NCBI GenBank assembly: GCA_019217005.1
Contig: JAHBNG010000124.1
Location: 1 to 44,985 of the forward strand
Origin: Chloroflexi bacterium TSY
GTDB taxonomy: Bacteria; Chloroflexota; Anaerolineae; Caldilineales; Caldilineaceae
DNA length: 44,985 bases
Reading direction: 5' to 3'
Shown: positions 8,589 to 18,607 of the stretch, in pieces
Layout: each line of letters opens with the position of its first letter
How positions within the stretch are numbered: position 1 is the first letter of the stretch
Notes under the pieces: generated by a model
Told to the model about the DNA's origin: nothing
The model's input: only the letters and a program-made list of their open reading frames with translations
Database searches by the model: none
Program-made: the position numbers and the translations under genes

Positions 8589-9017
8589 GTGGATAAAATG
8601 AGGGGTGGTTCAGAATTAGGTTTACACTTTTGTCTATGTATCAAAAGTGTAAACCTAATTCTGAACCACCCCAAAATTCCCATTGAAACCCATGGTCCAG
8701 TTCATATTGGTCGTAAAAGAGCTTACTGTGAACAAATTATTGATGACATACGCGTTTCTCGGTTACATGCAACCATTACTTTTGTCAACGGAAAATTTTA
8801 TATAAAAGATGAAGGAAGTTCAGGTGGAACATTTGTCAATCGCCGCAAATTAGGTACGGTCGATAATTGGTTACTGAATCACAACGACATTATTAATTTC
8901 AATGAACTTGAGTACCGTTTTGAGATTTCAAACAATCCAACCCAGAATGCATCTCAAAATGGTGAAAATAGCCATTATGAATATGCAGATCTAATCTCTA
9001 CAAGTATAGACTCATGA
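8589..9017 (+). CDS. FHA-domain protein whose N-terminus is encoded by a miniature element
   Basis: A forkhead-associated phosphothreonine-binding domain is clear: IGRKRAYC, then SRLHATITF, KDEGSSGGTFVN and a loop up to the YRF strand, in the right order for FHA. About 142 residues in total. The start (GTG 8589 or ATG 8598) lies beside, and codons 5-28 lie inside, a 71-bp hairpin element, so the native N-terminus and probably the native translation start were replaced. The frame stays open through the element, so a chimeric protein could still be made. The stop overlaps the PP2C start by four bases (ATGA). Role: docking of phosphorylated proteins in the kinase/phosphatase module that follows. 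Confidence 0.75.
   Translation: MDKMRGGSELGLHFCLCIKSVNLILNHPKIPIETHGPVHIGRKRAYCEQIIDDIRVSRLHATITFVNGKFYIKDEGSSGGTFVNRRKLGTVDNWLLNHNDIINFNELEYRFEISNNPTQNASQNGENSHYEYADLISTSIDS
8602..8672. repeat. 71-bp miniature inverted-repeat element (family M2, copy 1)
   Basis: An almost perfect palindrome: GGGGTGGTTCAGAATTAGG and onward to CACTTTTG, a 9-base loop, then the exact complement. The ends match those of the 155-bp element nested in the kinase gene (11207-11361). Flanking bases do not show the 8-base duplication seen there, so one flank was probably altered after insertion. It forms the 5' coding part of the FHA gene. Confidence 0.85.
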
Positions 9018-10438
9018 TTTGGTCTACCCTCCAACTCAAACCACCAATTTTTGCCTCCAAAACGGACAAAGGAGTCCGAGATAAACCGAATGATGATGCC
9101 TTTGATCATTTTATTGGTCAGACAAGCGACCAAAAGACAGTATACTTTATGGTCGTGGCCGATGGTGTAACAAGCGCAGCTGGCGGAGCTCAGGCCAGCC
9201 AGATTACTATTACCCATATCCGACAGCAGCTAGAGTTACTCAATGAGCAACCTCTGCTTGCTCAAATGGAAGCCGCAGTTCAATCTGCACACAAATCTAT
9301 TCTGGAGACGGCCCGAAATAATCCGGAATGGAGCAACATGAGCACGACTGTCGTGCTAGCAGCAATAGATGGAAATCAATTGTATGTTGCACATATGGGT
9401 GATAGCCGTGCATATCTTATTCGAAACAAATCAGTCCATTTGCTAACCAATGACCATACCTGGGTTCAAGAGGCAGTTGACAAGGGACGTTTGTCGAGAA
9501 AAGAAGCAAAGACTCATCCCAATCGGCATGTTATCCGCAAATTCTTGGGTATTCAAGAACACATTGTTGTTGACCACGATATGATCAATCCAGATGGCTA
9601 TCATACCCAATCTTTCTACCCACAGAAGGTCGATTCTATAGCCATTCAAAACGGTGACGCGATTTTGCTTTGCACTGATGGACTGACCGATAAAGTACAA
9701 GATACAGAAATTGGTCATCTAGTTCATACATCTGGCAACCAAATTCAGAGAGCGGTGGATAATCTAATTGATCTTGCTTTACAACGTAAAGAAGGTGATA
9801 ACATTACTGCTGTCCTGATGAAGCTGCCGAGAACCCAATTTTTCTCGCAATTTCAACCTTCTCTCATTGCTGCTATTGCTAGCCTATTGCTGATTGTCAT
9901 CATTGCAGCATCGACTGCAAGAGGAGTGTCATTTATACGCGCAGATACTACAAAAAGAGCTCCCGAAATCTCCCAAAATAGTCTGTTTGATTCGAGCACT
10001 TCGCTTAATTCTTTTGCTGCTTCCCAGGATATAATTTCAGGTACGCTTCGTAATGTCCAACCACCACAGGTTCGTATTGAATCAAATGCGCCCACTGAAG
10101 CCACCCTTCGTAAACCTTTAGCAACTCTGGTGGAACCACTCACTGACACACTTAATGGAATCCAGACTTTTCGCTGGCAAACTTCCGTAAAACCGCGTGC
10201 AAATCAAGCATTTGAAGTTGTGATCTGGGAAGAAGGACAAAACCCTCTGCAAGCCGGAATTAGCTTTCGCTCAAATGGATCAGATCATTGGCTGGAGGTC
10301 GATTTGGACAGCACAATTGCTATGCATTTGGTGCCAAATCCACGTAAACGTTACCGATGGAGCGTGTTACTTGTTGATGTTGTTCCATATAAACGACTGG
10401 AACAATTAAGTGGGGACCATCAATTTAGATTGCAATAA
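9014..10438 (+). CDS. PP2C-type Ser/Thr phosphatase with membrane anchor and extracytoplasmic domain
   Basis: 474 residues. Residues 1-270 form a PP2C (PPM) domain: metal-binding VVADGVTSAAGG, STTVVLAAI, AHMGDSRAYLI, LLCTDGLTDKV and the final GDNITAVL. One membrane helix follows (about 283-303, LIAAIASLLLIVIIAAS). A low-complexity linker leads to a C-terminal domain of about 90 residues (FRWQTS, FEVVIW, LEVDLDS, YRWSVLLV) that is also found at the end of the kinase downstream. It should dephosphorylate Ser/Thr targets of that kinase at the inner face of the membrane, with an outside sensing domain. Start overlaps the FHA stop; the kinase begins 26 bases after its end. Confidence 0.9.
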   Translation: MIWSTLQLKPPIFASKTDKGVRDKPNDDAFDHFIGQTSDQKTVYFMVVADGVTSAAGGAQASQITITHIRQQLELLNEQPLLAQMEAAVQSAHKSILETARNNPEWSNMSTTVVLAAIDGNQLYVAHMGDSRAYLIRNKSVHLLTNDHTWVQEAVDKGRLSRKEAKTHPNRHVIRKFLGIQEHIVVDHDMINPDGYHTQSFYPQKVDSIAIQNGDAILLCTDGLTDKVQDTEIGHLVHTSGNQIQRAVDNLIDLALQRKEGDNITAVLMKLPRTQFFSQFQPSLIAAIASLLLIVIIAASTARGVSFIRADTTKRAPEISQNSLFDSSTSLNSFAASQDIISGTLRNVQPPQVRIESNAPTEATLRKPLATLVEPLTDTLNGIQTFRWQTSVKPRANQAFEVVIWEEGQNPLQAGISFRSNGSDHWLEVDLDSTIAMHLVPNPRKRYRWSVLLVDVVPYKRLEQLSGDHQFRLQ

Positions 10439-11063
10439 ATATCGGCACATCAAAATTACATTTTATGTCATCTGCTATTACTCAGATCGATTCATATCGA
10501 CCCCTTGAAATTATTGGGCAAGGTGGAACGTCCACGATTTCCCACGCCATAAATATGGATACCCATCAGGATGTAGCACTTAAGGTTCTAAATCCGCAGG
10601 CAGCTCTGGATCCATCATATGTACGCCGCTTTCTAAAAGAAAGTAAAAATGTACAACGGCTACAACATCCTAACATCGTAAAAATATTTGATGCAAACGA
10701 ATCAGATGGTTTTCACTATATCGCAATGGAGCTAGTGGTTGGAGGATCTTTGGCCGATTATCTTAAAAGGCAAGATCAGCTGATCTCTCCAGACCATGCT
10801 CTACAAATTCTCCATCAGGCTGCCGCTGGTCTCGATCACGCCCATCAATTAGACATCCTCCATCGAGACATCAAGTTAAGCAATCTCTTGATCGCAGAAG
10901 ATGGAACGACATTATTGTCAGATTTTGGTTCAGCCAAAAGCATGGCATCAGACGCAACCATGGTCACCCAGGCAGGTTTCTCTGTTGGTACGCCAACTTT
11001 TATGTCACCAGAGCAGGCACGGGGAGATGGAAAGATCGATCAACGCAGCGACATTTATAGTCT

Positions 11064-11441
11064 CAGTAGATCCAAATTTCAGGTTTTGAGAGAGAATTCT
11101 GGCTAAACAGTTGACATAAATACAAATTTGCCGGTCGATATCTAGTTTTTGCGTTAGATTTGGGCGATTTTCAGATATGAAATAGGTTGTTTTCTGTAAC
11201 CGAAATGGGGTGGTTCATTTTAGCTGGATAGATAGGTTTACACTTTTAGAAACAGAAAGAACGTTTATATTCTCTGATTTCGCCGGTTCTCAGAGAGAAA
11301 ACGGTCTCATATAGATTTTTGTCTATATATCAAAAGTGTAAACCTAATTTTGAACCACCCCACCGAAATCTGAATAAATGACTCCAAAATCCCTGCAATC
11401 TCGACTGAAAATAGCCAAAAACGCCAAATTTGGATCTACTG
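11064..11441. repeat. Miniature element family M1, copy 1 (378 bp, contains M2 insert)
   Basis: Ends read CAGTAGATCCAAATTT in inverted orientation and are flanked by AGTCT (11059-11063 and 11442-11446). Subtracting the nested 155-bp element and its 8-base duplication leaves exactly 215 bases, the length of copy 2 at 20970-21184, which it matches in reverse orientation. It lacks a transposase; its ends match those of the ISH3-like element at 24547-25826, so it is probably a non-autonomous relative. Confidence 0.9.
11207..11361. repeat. Miniature element family M2, copy 2 (155 bp), nested inside M1 copy 1
   Basis: Begins GGGGTGGTTCA and ends TGAACCACCCC, with the inner inverted stretch TAGGTTTACACTTTT shared with the 71-bp copy at 8602-8672. 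An 8-base duplication ACCGAAAT flanks it (11199-11206 and 11362-11369); in M1 copy 2 this sequence occurs once and is uninterrupted, which proves the insertion. An 8-base duplication is the rule for families such as IS1595 or ISAs1; the parent element is not in the window. Confidence 0.9.
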
Positions 11442-13087
11442 AGTCTTGGAGTTGTTGCATATATTCTTTTCACTGGTAAACAGCCCTTTAAAGCCGATAA
11501 TCCCCTCGCCTTACTCCACCAGATAGTTTATGAGCAGCCTCCATCTGCTAGACAGTTTAACAAGTTGATCCCTCCTGGGGTTGGGTATGCATTGCAGCGC
11601 GTCCTCAATAAGGAACCCCAAAATAGATTTGAAACTGCTGGTCAATTTGTAGAGGCTCTAGAAAGAGGGAAGGAGCAGATTCCATTTGAAACAGCATTTT
11701 CGCGACGTTCGATACCGCTGACGGTGCAAAAACGAATCTCAAAAACAAGTGCGAAGCCACCGTCTAAAACCCCTCAGATCCTGGTTCGTCACAAGGAATC
11801 GCAGTGGATTCGTACGATGACGCTAGTACTATTAGCTGCAATGACAACGATTGGTGTTTCTTTTAGTACGTTATTTTTACTTGATAGTGATCTACGCAAT
11901 CGTATTATCTTTGCCCAATCGGGAACAACAGCGCAAGAAAGCAGTAACTCAACAGCTCTGATAGAATCAAGCTCGAGCGCAAGTGGACCGAATTCAACGA
12001 CTGGTTATATACAGTCAACACAACCAGTTCCGCTAACACCTTTCATTGATCAACAGAAAAAATTTCAACTTTATGTTCCAGCTGAATGGCAGCAACTGAT
12101 TGGGATGGATTTTGTCCGCTTTGATGATCCCCATGAAAATGCCAGATTATTTGTAGAACAATTGACTAATAATTCTCCAGATCAGACGCCGCGCGAAGCC
12201 ATTTGGAATTACCTTGAAACAAGAGATGATCTTTATCAAAAGCTAACTTTTATTGAGCAATCGACACGAAATATTGATGACACAGTCGCATACGAACAAA
12301 AATTCGAAGGAATATGGAGAGAGACACCAGTTTACCTACAACTAACGATCATTGACGATCAGGATCTGTTCTACATGATTGGACGTATCGTTGCAATCGA
12401 TAAACATAGATTATTGGAGCCTGTTCTGAACATGGTTGTCGAAAGTTTTATAATAACACATCAGGAAAACAGTGTGATAGATACTGCGTTCGTGCCTTTT
12501 ACAAGTGCTGGTCTATCAGACGAAGTACAAACAGACTCTACATCGGAATTTCCCACATCGACCGTAACAATTCCAAAACAAATCCCAACATCAACGCCGA
12601 TTCCCCAACGAACCGTTCCTCCAGCCTCCACACCCTCAGGCCCTATATCTTTTATCTCTACACCTCCACCCACAAAAGATGAAGCTTTACAAATTGGGCA
12701 GATTCAGCTCATCTCACCGACAGACAACACACTTGGTAATGGACATCAATTCTTTGAATGGCAGACGAGTTTTACCCCCACTCAAGGACAAGGGTTTGAA
12801 TTGATATTCTGGCGAGACTTTGAAGACCCGATTGTGAATGGGTTTGGTCTTGCTGCGCCAACAAAAGAAACTCAAATTCTCGTAGACCTTGATGCTCTTG
12901 ATGACGTTTTAGGTGATCTATTGGAACCTGGAAGCTATTTGTGGGGCATTCTGTTGGTGAATGAAGATCCATACATACGGCTCAAACTGCTCGAGGGCGG
13001 ACGGACATATCAGTTTACTCGTGATCGAAGCGGTTCCAGTCAAAATCCAGCGTCTGGCGAATAATATGGACCATCCTCCCAAAAAGG

Positions 13088-13168
13088 GCTTATCGAAAAA
13101 GTTCTATGACGAACCATTCTTGCTCGAGAATCCGTTTGGACTCACAACCACTTTTCAGACAGGTTTTA
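13088..13168. repeat. Dispersed ~80-bp repeat family D, copy c
   Basis: Reads GCTTATCGAAAAAGTTCT at one end and CCACTTTTCAGACAGG at the other, with a TTGCTCGAGAA centre. The same order is seen at 18816-18894, 33695-33773 and 40555-40634. It lies 24 bases behind the kinase stop, where its hairpin could also end transcription. Confidence 0.7.
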
Positions 13169-13643
13169 AACAACACTCATCAGATGAAGCTGTGCAAATA
13201 GATACTGCTATTTTCTCTGTGAACAGCAGTATGTGCAATTTTCTTAAATGAGTCTATCTCCAAATGCCCTTCATCTCCCCATAAAATCAAGCATCAGATT
13301 AAAAGTCAGCAATAGAATCCCACGGACATCTGGTTGTACTCTAATGGATTTCCAAGATTTATCTGAGTAAATCCGTGTGATCTAAGCACAATTTTTCTCT
13401 AGATTACTCAAGCTTATTATTTTTCAATATGTGTCTATACAACACAAAATATTTCTTCATGATTTGTCCTGACAGAAAATTGTCACACCAATGAATGTAT
13501 TTTTTTGATATCTTTATATACGGCTTTGCTACTCTCTTTCTAAACGAACTCTACGATCATCGCGCGGAAATAAAGACTCGTTTGATTCGCTCAAATGAGT
13601 GAGTATTTTTTTAGATCAAGCCAAGTTGAAGAGCAAGTTGTAC
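13169..13643. other. Intergenic stretch upstream of the biosynthetic genes
   Basis: No convincing gene. A short open frame (13595 onward, ATG overlapping the alternative GTG start of the next gene) ends after about 28 codons and resembles nothing known to me. AT-rich segments near 13430-13520 are plausible promoter territory for the cluster, but no -35/-10 pair stands out enough to name. Confidence 0.4.
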
Positions 13644-15815
13644 ATGTCAAATATTGTCATTTCAGCCACATTCACTGCTGAACCACTAGAACATTCCCTG
13701 ATATTTTTGGGGCATTCAATCAATCATCCGGTTCAGGTTCAATTTGCCCCATATAATCAAGTATTCCAGCAGCTTTTAAGTTCCGAAAGCGAAATCTTAC
13801 AAAATCAGGAAGGAATAAACATCTTCTTGTTGCGCCTGGAAGATTGGGGTCAAGGTGCAGAAAGCGCAAATGCCATTGAGAAAAGCGTGATGGATTTCGT
13901 TTATATGCTCGAATCATTACAGGAGCGCTCAACGATTCCACGACTGATTTGTATCTGTGAGCCTTCTGAGCGGGTTGTCGCTGATTATGTGCTCCATTCG
14001 CTTTGTATGCGCATGGAAAAATATATAATCGATCATTTGGCCCCTCTTTCCAATACATACGTTGTCGAATCAAATGAAATTCGCGAGGCTTATCACTTAG
14101 AACAGATTCATGACATTTACGCTGACCAGGCCGGTCAGATTCCCTACACACAACAATACTTTATCGCGTTAGGTGCAGTCATTGCGCGTAAACTAGATGC
14201 AATTCGACGGGCGCCTCACAAAGTAATTATTTTGGACTGCGATAACACGTTGTGGAAAGGGGTCTGCGGTGAGGATGGAGCTCTCGGCATTGAAGTAGGA
14301 GCATCGTTCCAGGCGCTCCAAGAATTTATGGTTGCCCAATATCATTCGGGAATGCTTCTCTGTCTATGTAGCAAGAATATCGAATCGGATGTACTAGAGG
14401 TTTTCGAGCAGCGCCCAGAGATGCCATTAAAGATTGACCATCTTGTTGCTTGGAAGATCAACTGGTCTCCAAAATCCCAAAATATCAAAGAGTTGGCTCA
14501 GGAATTACAACTTGGAGCAGATAGTTTTATCTTTATTGACGACAATCCGCTGGAATGTGCTGAAGTACGTGCAAATTGCCCCGAAGTTCTGACGCTACAA
14601 CTTCCCGCTGATGAGGCAAATATACCAGACTTTCTAAAACATTTGTGGATCTTTGATCGCATCTCAGTTGCAACAGATGTGGACGCGAAACGCACTCTGC
14701 TTTACCGCCAGAACGTCCAACGAGAGCGCCTGCGTAACAAAGTTCCATCCCTCCAGGAATTTCTAGAAAAGCTGGACCTCAACATACAGATTTCCCCTAT
14801 TCAGCCAGAGCATTTTTCGAGAGTCGCCCAGCTTACGCAGAGAACGAATCAGTTCAACCTCACCACGAGGCGACGCACCGAATCTGAGTTACGCGCGTTT
14901 TGCCAAGACACGAATACAGGATGCTTGATTGCCAATGTCAGTGATCGGTTCGGCGATTACGGCCTTGTGGGAGCTGTTCTCTATGCGCAATCCTCTCAAG
15001 CAATCACTGTAGATACATTTTTGCTGAGTTGTCGTGCATTAGGTCGCGGGGTTGAAGAGCGCTTAATGTCAATTTTAGGTGAGATAGCAACGTCGAAAGG
15101 CATCAATTTTCTAGAGGTTCTTTATTATCCAACAAAAAAGAACAAACCTGCACTCGACTTTCTGACGCGAATTGCAAGCCAGTTTAAGCAAGATCAGCTG
15201 GAGGATCACCTTTTCCACATTCCGGCGGATTACGCAAGTCAGCTGACACAACGACAGGGAAACGCTCTGCCTGCTGAACACTCGGCGGATACCGAAAGCA
15301 CAATGCACCCAACTACTGAGAACGATTCGAGTTCAAGCAGTAGCTCAATGGTTACAGAAATAACTGCTCAGAGTTTGTCAAAGTCTGAACAATATCAGCG
15401 AATCGCGACTGACCTATGCAAAATTTCTTTTGTGCAAAAAATACTAACTGCGACAAGACACTCTCGACCGGTACTTGCACAACCATATGTACCCCCCCAA
15501 ACAGCAACTGAAAAAGCAATCACTGAGATTTGGCAAGATGTCCTACACATTGAGCAAGTTGGACTCAATGATAACTTTACTGAACTTGGTGGAGGGTCGC
15601 TTCATTTGGTCCAAATTTATAGCCAACTCAAAAACTCCATTGCACCAGACCTCGCCATCGTTGCGCTCTTTGACCTGCCCACAATCAGCGCACTCGCTCA
15701 GTATCTCGCCCATCAGAACCGGCAAGAAACCGTTAAAATGAAGGTTCAATCACGCGCGACCCGCCAGAAGCAAGCATTAGAACGACAAAAGAGACGACGA
15801 ATAAAAGTAGCATAA
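13644..15815 (+). CDS. FkbH-like glyceryl loading protein with C-terminal carrier domain
   Basis: About 723 residues. The N-terminal region begins VISATFTAEPLEHSL as in FkbH-like enzymes; therefore the ATG here is preferred over the GTG 45 bases upstream (13599). The HAD-like domain starts with ILDCDNTLWKGVCG (DxDxT nucleophile motif) and carries FIFIDDNPLE later. After a Ser-rich linker comes a phosphopantetheine carrier with ELGGGSLHLVQ. FkbH enzymes take 1,3-bisphosphoglycerate, dephosphorylate it and place a glyceryl group on a carrier. The built-in carrier suggests that glycerate is the starter unit here. The stop overlaps the next start (TAATG), so the genes are translationally coupled. 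Confidence 0.88.
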   Translation: MSNIVISATFTAEPLEHSLIFLGHSINHPVQVQFAPYNQVFQQLLSSESEILQNQEGINIFLLRLEDWGQGAESANAIEKSVMDFVYMLESLQERSTIPRLICICEPSERVVADYVLHSLCMRMEKYIIDHLAPLSNTYVVESNEIREAYHLEQIHDIYADQAGQIPYTQQYFIALGAVIARKLDAIRRAPHKVIILDCDNTLWKGVCGEDGALGIEVGASFQALQEFMVAQYHSGMLLCLCSKNIESDVLEVFEQRPEMPLKIDHLVAWKINWSPKSQNIKELAQELQLGADSFIFIDDNPLECAEVRANCPEVLTLQLPADEANIPDFLKHLWIFDRISVATDVDAKRTLLYRQNVQRERLRNKVPSLQEFLEKLDLNIQISPIQPEHFSRVAQLTQRTNQFNLTTRRRTESELRAFCQDTNTGCLIANVSDRFGDYGLVGAVLYAQSSQAITVDTFLLSCRALGRGVEERLMSILGEIATSKGINFLEVLYYPTKKNKPALDFLTRIASQFKQDQLEDHLFHIPADYASQLTQRQGNALPAEHSADTESTMHPTTENDSSSSSSSMVTEITAQSLSKSEQYQRIATDLCKISFVQKILTATRHSRPVLAQPYVPPQTATEKAITEIWQDVLHIEQVGLNDNFTELGGGSLHLVQIYSQLKNSIAPDLAIVALFDLPTISALAQYLAHQNRQETVKMKVQSRATRQKQALERQKRRRIKVA

Positions 15816-18607
15816 TGACCAACGTCAGTACCGATTTAACCAAGACAGAAAATATAGATACAGATGAGCAAGTAGATGGCATCGCCATTGTTGGAATGGC
15901 TGGTCGTTTTCCAAGTGCACAAAATCTGGATGAATTTTGGGATAATTTGCGGAATGGCGTCAACTGCATCATTCCAATTCCAGATGATGAATTAGAGCTT
16001 TCTAAGTCAGACGCGGCAGTCGCCAAAGACAACCCCAACTATATCAAAAAAGCCGCGGCTGTTGAGGATGCAGATATGTTTGATGCTGCTTTCTTCGGTA
16101 TCTACCCCAAGGAAGCACAGGCCATGGATCCCCAACATCGTATCTTTCTGGAATGCTCATGGCAGGCACTTGAAGATGCAGGATATAATCCTGACACCTA
16201 TGAAGGTGCCATTGGCGTCTTCGCTGGCAGTTACATGAATACCTATATTCTATCAAGCCTCGATACCCATCCAGACTTTATGACCAGCTTGGCAAATTCC
16301 TTTCATGGAGGCTCGCTACAGACCGAGCTCGGCAACGATAAGGATTATCTTGCGACACGAGTCTCATTCAAGCTCAACTTACGCGGCCCTGGTCTGACGA
16401 TTCAAACAGCGTGTTCCACATCTTTGGTTGCTGTGGCTCAGGCCTGCCAAAACTTGATGAGTTACCAGTGCGATATGGCGCTTGCCGGTACGGCAACCTT
16501 ACGTTTTCCACAAAAACGAGGCTATCTCTACGAAGAAGATGGGATGGTTTCACCCGATGGCCGCTGCCGTACCTTTGATGCGAACGCGCGTGGTACGATC
16601 TTTGGGAATGGTGTTGGAGTTGTTCTTCTAAAACGTGTCGAAGATGCGATTGCAGATGGCGATAGCATTTACGCCGTTATCCGAAGCTGGGGTCTGAATA
16701 ATGATGGTGGAACCAAAGTTGGATACACAGCGCCTAGCGCCGATGGGCAAATGGAGGCAATTGCTACTGCTCATGCTTTGGCCGATATCAGTGCTGATAC
16801 CATCACATACATTGAAGCGCACGGTACGGGAACGCCTTTAGGCGACCCAATTGAAATTGATGCTCTAGTAAGAGCATTTCGGTTGACAACGGATGCAAAA
16901 CAATTTTGCGCAATCGGTTCAGCCAAGACAAACATCGGACATCTTGATTGTGCTGCTGGGGTAGCAGGTTTGATTAAGACGGCGCTCTCTTTAACCCATC
17001 GCCAGATTCCCCCAAGTCTACATTTTGAAACGCCCAACCCAAATATTGATTTCGAGAATAGCCCATTTTACGTCAATACCGAATTGTCTGACTGGAATCC
17101 TGGATCGATGCCGCGTCGAGCCGGTATTAGCTCGTTTGGGGTCGGTGGGACGAACGCCCATGTGGTGGTCGAAGAAGCTCCAGCTTTGGAGATCAATCCA
17201 CCACAACGAAAATCTCAACTTGTGACCCTTTCGGCCCGTAGTGAAAAGGCACTCGACGCCATGACAGCAAACTTGGTTGCTTATCTGCGTAAGAATCAAG
17301 ATCTCGAACTGGCCGACGTTGCTCATACCTTGCACGTTGGACGCAAGACATTCGGTCACACTCGAATCGTTGTTGCCGATAGTGCGGAAGACGCTGCGAT
17401 GATTCTGGAGAAGAACAGTTCCCAACGAGTCTACACACATCATCAAGTTCGACGGAATATTCCGGTTGTTTTTATGTTTCCGGGGCAAGGATCGCAATAT
17501 ATCAACATGGGCCGCGATCTTTACGAGTCCGAATCGGTCTTTCGTCAACATTTTGATCGGTGCGCCGACATCCTTACTCAGATTCTAAATTTTGATATTC
17601 GACCCCTGATTTATCCAACAGCGGAATTACCTCTCGCAGAGCAACAGCAAATTAATCAAACGTCAGTCGCCCAGCCTGGAATCTTTGCCGTCGAATATGC
17701 CATCGCTCAGATGTGGATGGCAATGGGGATTCAACCACAGGCATTTATCGGACATAGTGTAGGTGAATTTGTGGCTGCTTGTCTTGCCGGTATCTTTTCT
17801 TTGGAGGATGCATTGGCACTCGTGGCAGCGCGCGGTCGATTGATGCAAGATCTTCCAAGTGGTTCCATGATGGCTGTGCGCACATCTGAACAAAAACTCC
17901 TGCCACTCTTGCCCCCGGACGTTGAAATTGGTGCGATCAATGGGCCATTGCTCTGTGTTATCTCTGGTCCGACAGAGAGCGTAGATATGCTCCAAAAGAA
18001 GCTAGAAGAGCAAGATATTGTCTGTCGAGCTTTGCGTACATCCCATGCATTCCATTCCGCCATGATGGACCCTGTCATTGAGCCATTTTCTGCTCAAATC
18101 AATGAAGTAACACTACGTCCACCGCAGGTTCCGATTTTATCCACAGTGACCACTGAATGGTTAACACCAGAGCAAGCAACTGACCCCACATATTGGGCTG
18201 CTCACCTGCGTAAGACGGTCCGCTTCTCTGAAAGTGTCGGACAACTGCTGGCTGAACAGACATCAATTCTACTTGAGGTGGGCCCTGGACAGACACTTAG
18301 CACACTGGCACGTCAGCATCCGATGCAACATGAGAAGCAAGTGATCCTGTCATCATCCCCTCATGTGCAACAACAGATATCGCATGTAGAATTCATTTTA
18401 CAGACGCTCGGTCGCCTATGGCAGGCAGGTGTCGACATCGATTGGTCCGCACTGTATAGTGGTGAACAACGAAAGCGTGTACACTTGCCAACATACCCAT
18501 TTGAACGGAAGCGTTTTTGGTATGATACTGGTGAGTTTGCAGTGCAAGACGCCCCCAATCGCAGCAGGCGCAACATGAATCTGCCAACAGAATTCATCCT
18601 CCCATGA
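15815..18607 (+). CDS. Type I polyketide synthase module, KS-AT
   Basis: 930 residues. The ketosynthase covers about 22-450: TACSTSLVAVAQ holds the active Cys, EAHGTGTPLGDP and KTNIGHLDCAAG the two catalytic His. After the linker the acyltransferase spans about 545-840: FMFPGQGSQY, GHSVGEF with the active Ser, and HAFHSAMMDP, the malonyl-CoA type. The typical post-AT end YPFERKRFWYD is followed by about 25 residues and a stop. No ketoreductase, dehydratase or carrier is on this protein; the carrier follows on the next open frames. It should elongate the glyceryl starter with one malonate and leave a beta-keto group. The ATGA overlap with the small frame after it may be natural or a one-base frameshift in a once longer protein. 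Confidence 0.92.
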   Translation: MTNVSTDLTKTENIDTDEQVDGIAIVGMAGRFPSAQNLDEFWDNLRNGVNCIIPIPDDELELSKSDAAVAKDNPNYIKKAAAVEDADMFDAAFFGIYPKEAQAMDPQHRIFLECSWQALEDAGYNPDTYEGAIGVFAGSYMNTYILSSLDTHPDFMTSLANSFHGGSLQTELGNDKDYLATRVSFKLNLRGPGLTIQTACSTSLVAVAQACQNLMSYQCDMALAGTATLRFPQKRGYLYEEDGMVSPDGRCRTFDANARGTIFGNGVGVVLLKRVEDAIADGDSIYAVIRSWGLNNDGGTKVGYTAPSADGQMEAIATAHALADISADTITYIEAHGTGTPLGDPIEIDALVRAFRLTTDAKQFCAIGSAKTNIGHLDCAAGVAGLIKTALSLTHRQIPPSLHFETPNPNIDFENSPFYVNTELSDWNPGSMPRRAGISSFGVGGTNAHVVVEEAPALEINPPQRKSQLVTLSARSEKALDAMTANLVAYLRKNQDLELADVAHTLHVGRKTFGHTRIVVADSAEDAAMILEKNSSQRVYTHHQVRRNIPVVFMFPGQGSQYINMGRDLYESESVFRQHFDRCADILTQILNFDIRPLIYPTAELPLAEQQQINQTSVAQPGIFAVEYAIAQMWMAMGIQPQAFIGHSVGEFVAACLAGIFSLEDALALVAARGRLMQDLPSGSMMAVRTSEQKLLPLLPPDVEIGAINGPLLCVISGPTESVDMLQKKLEEQDIVCRALRTSHAFHSAMMDPVIEPFSAQINEVTLRPPQVPILSTVTTEWLTPEQATDPTYWAAHLRKTVRFSESVGQLLAEQTSILLEVGPGQTLSTLARQHPMQHEKQVILSSSPHVQQQISHVEFILQTLGRLWQAGVDIDWSALYSGEQRKRVHLPTYPFERKRFWYDTGEFAVQDAPNRSRRNMNLPTEFILP

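Larger units (their letters stand above)
10465..13064 (+). pseudogene. PASTA-less Ser/Thr protein kinase, split by a miniature element
   Basis: The gene is interrupted at codon 200. Joining 10465-11063 to the frame resuming at 11447 gives one kinase. Seen motifs: glycine loop IIGQGGTSTIS, catalytic Lys in VALKVL, HRDIKLSN, DFGSAKS, GTPTFMSPEQA, then DIYS joined to LGVVAYILFTGKQPF. A membrane helix lies near 11810-11880. The extracytoplasmic end (from about 12700) has FEWQTS, FELIFW and LWGILLV, homologous to the phosphatase tail. Without excision translation stops soon after the insertion (11106), leaving a kinase N- and partial C-lobe lacking the substrate lobe. The second half would need its own start. 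The ORF ends 534 bases before the biosynthetic genes. Confidence 0.88.
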
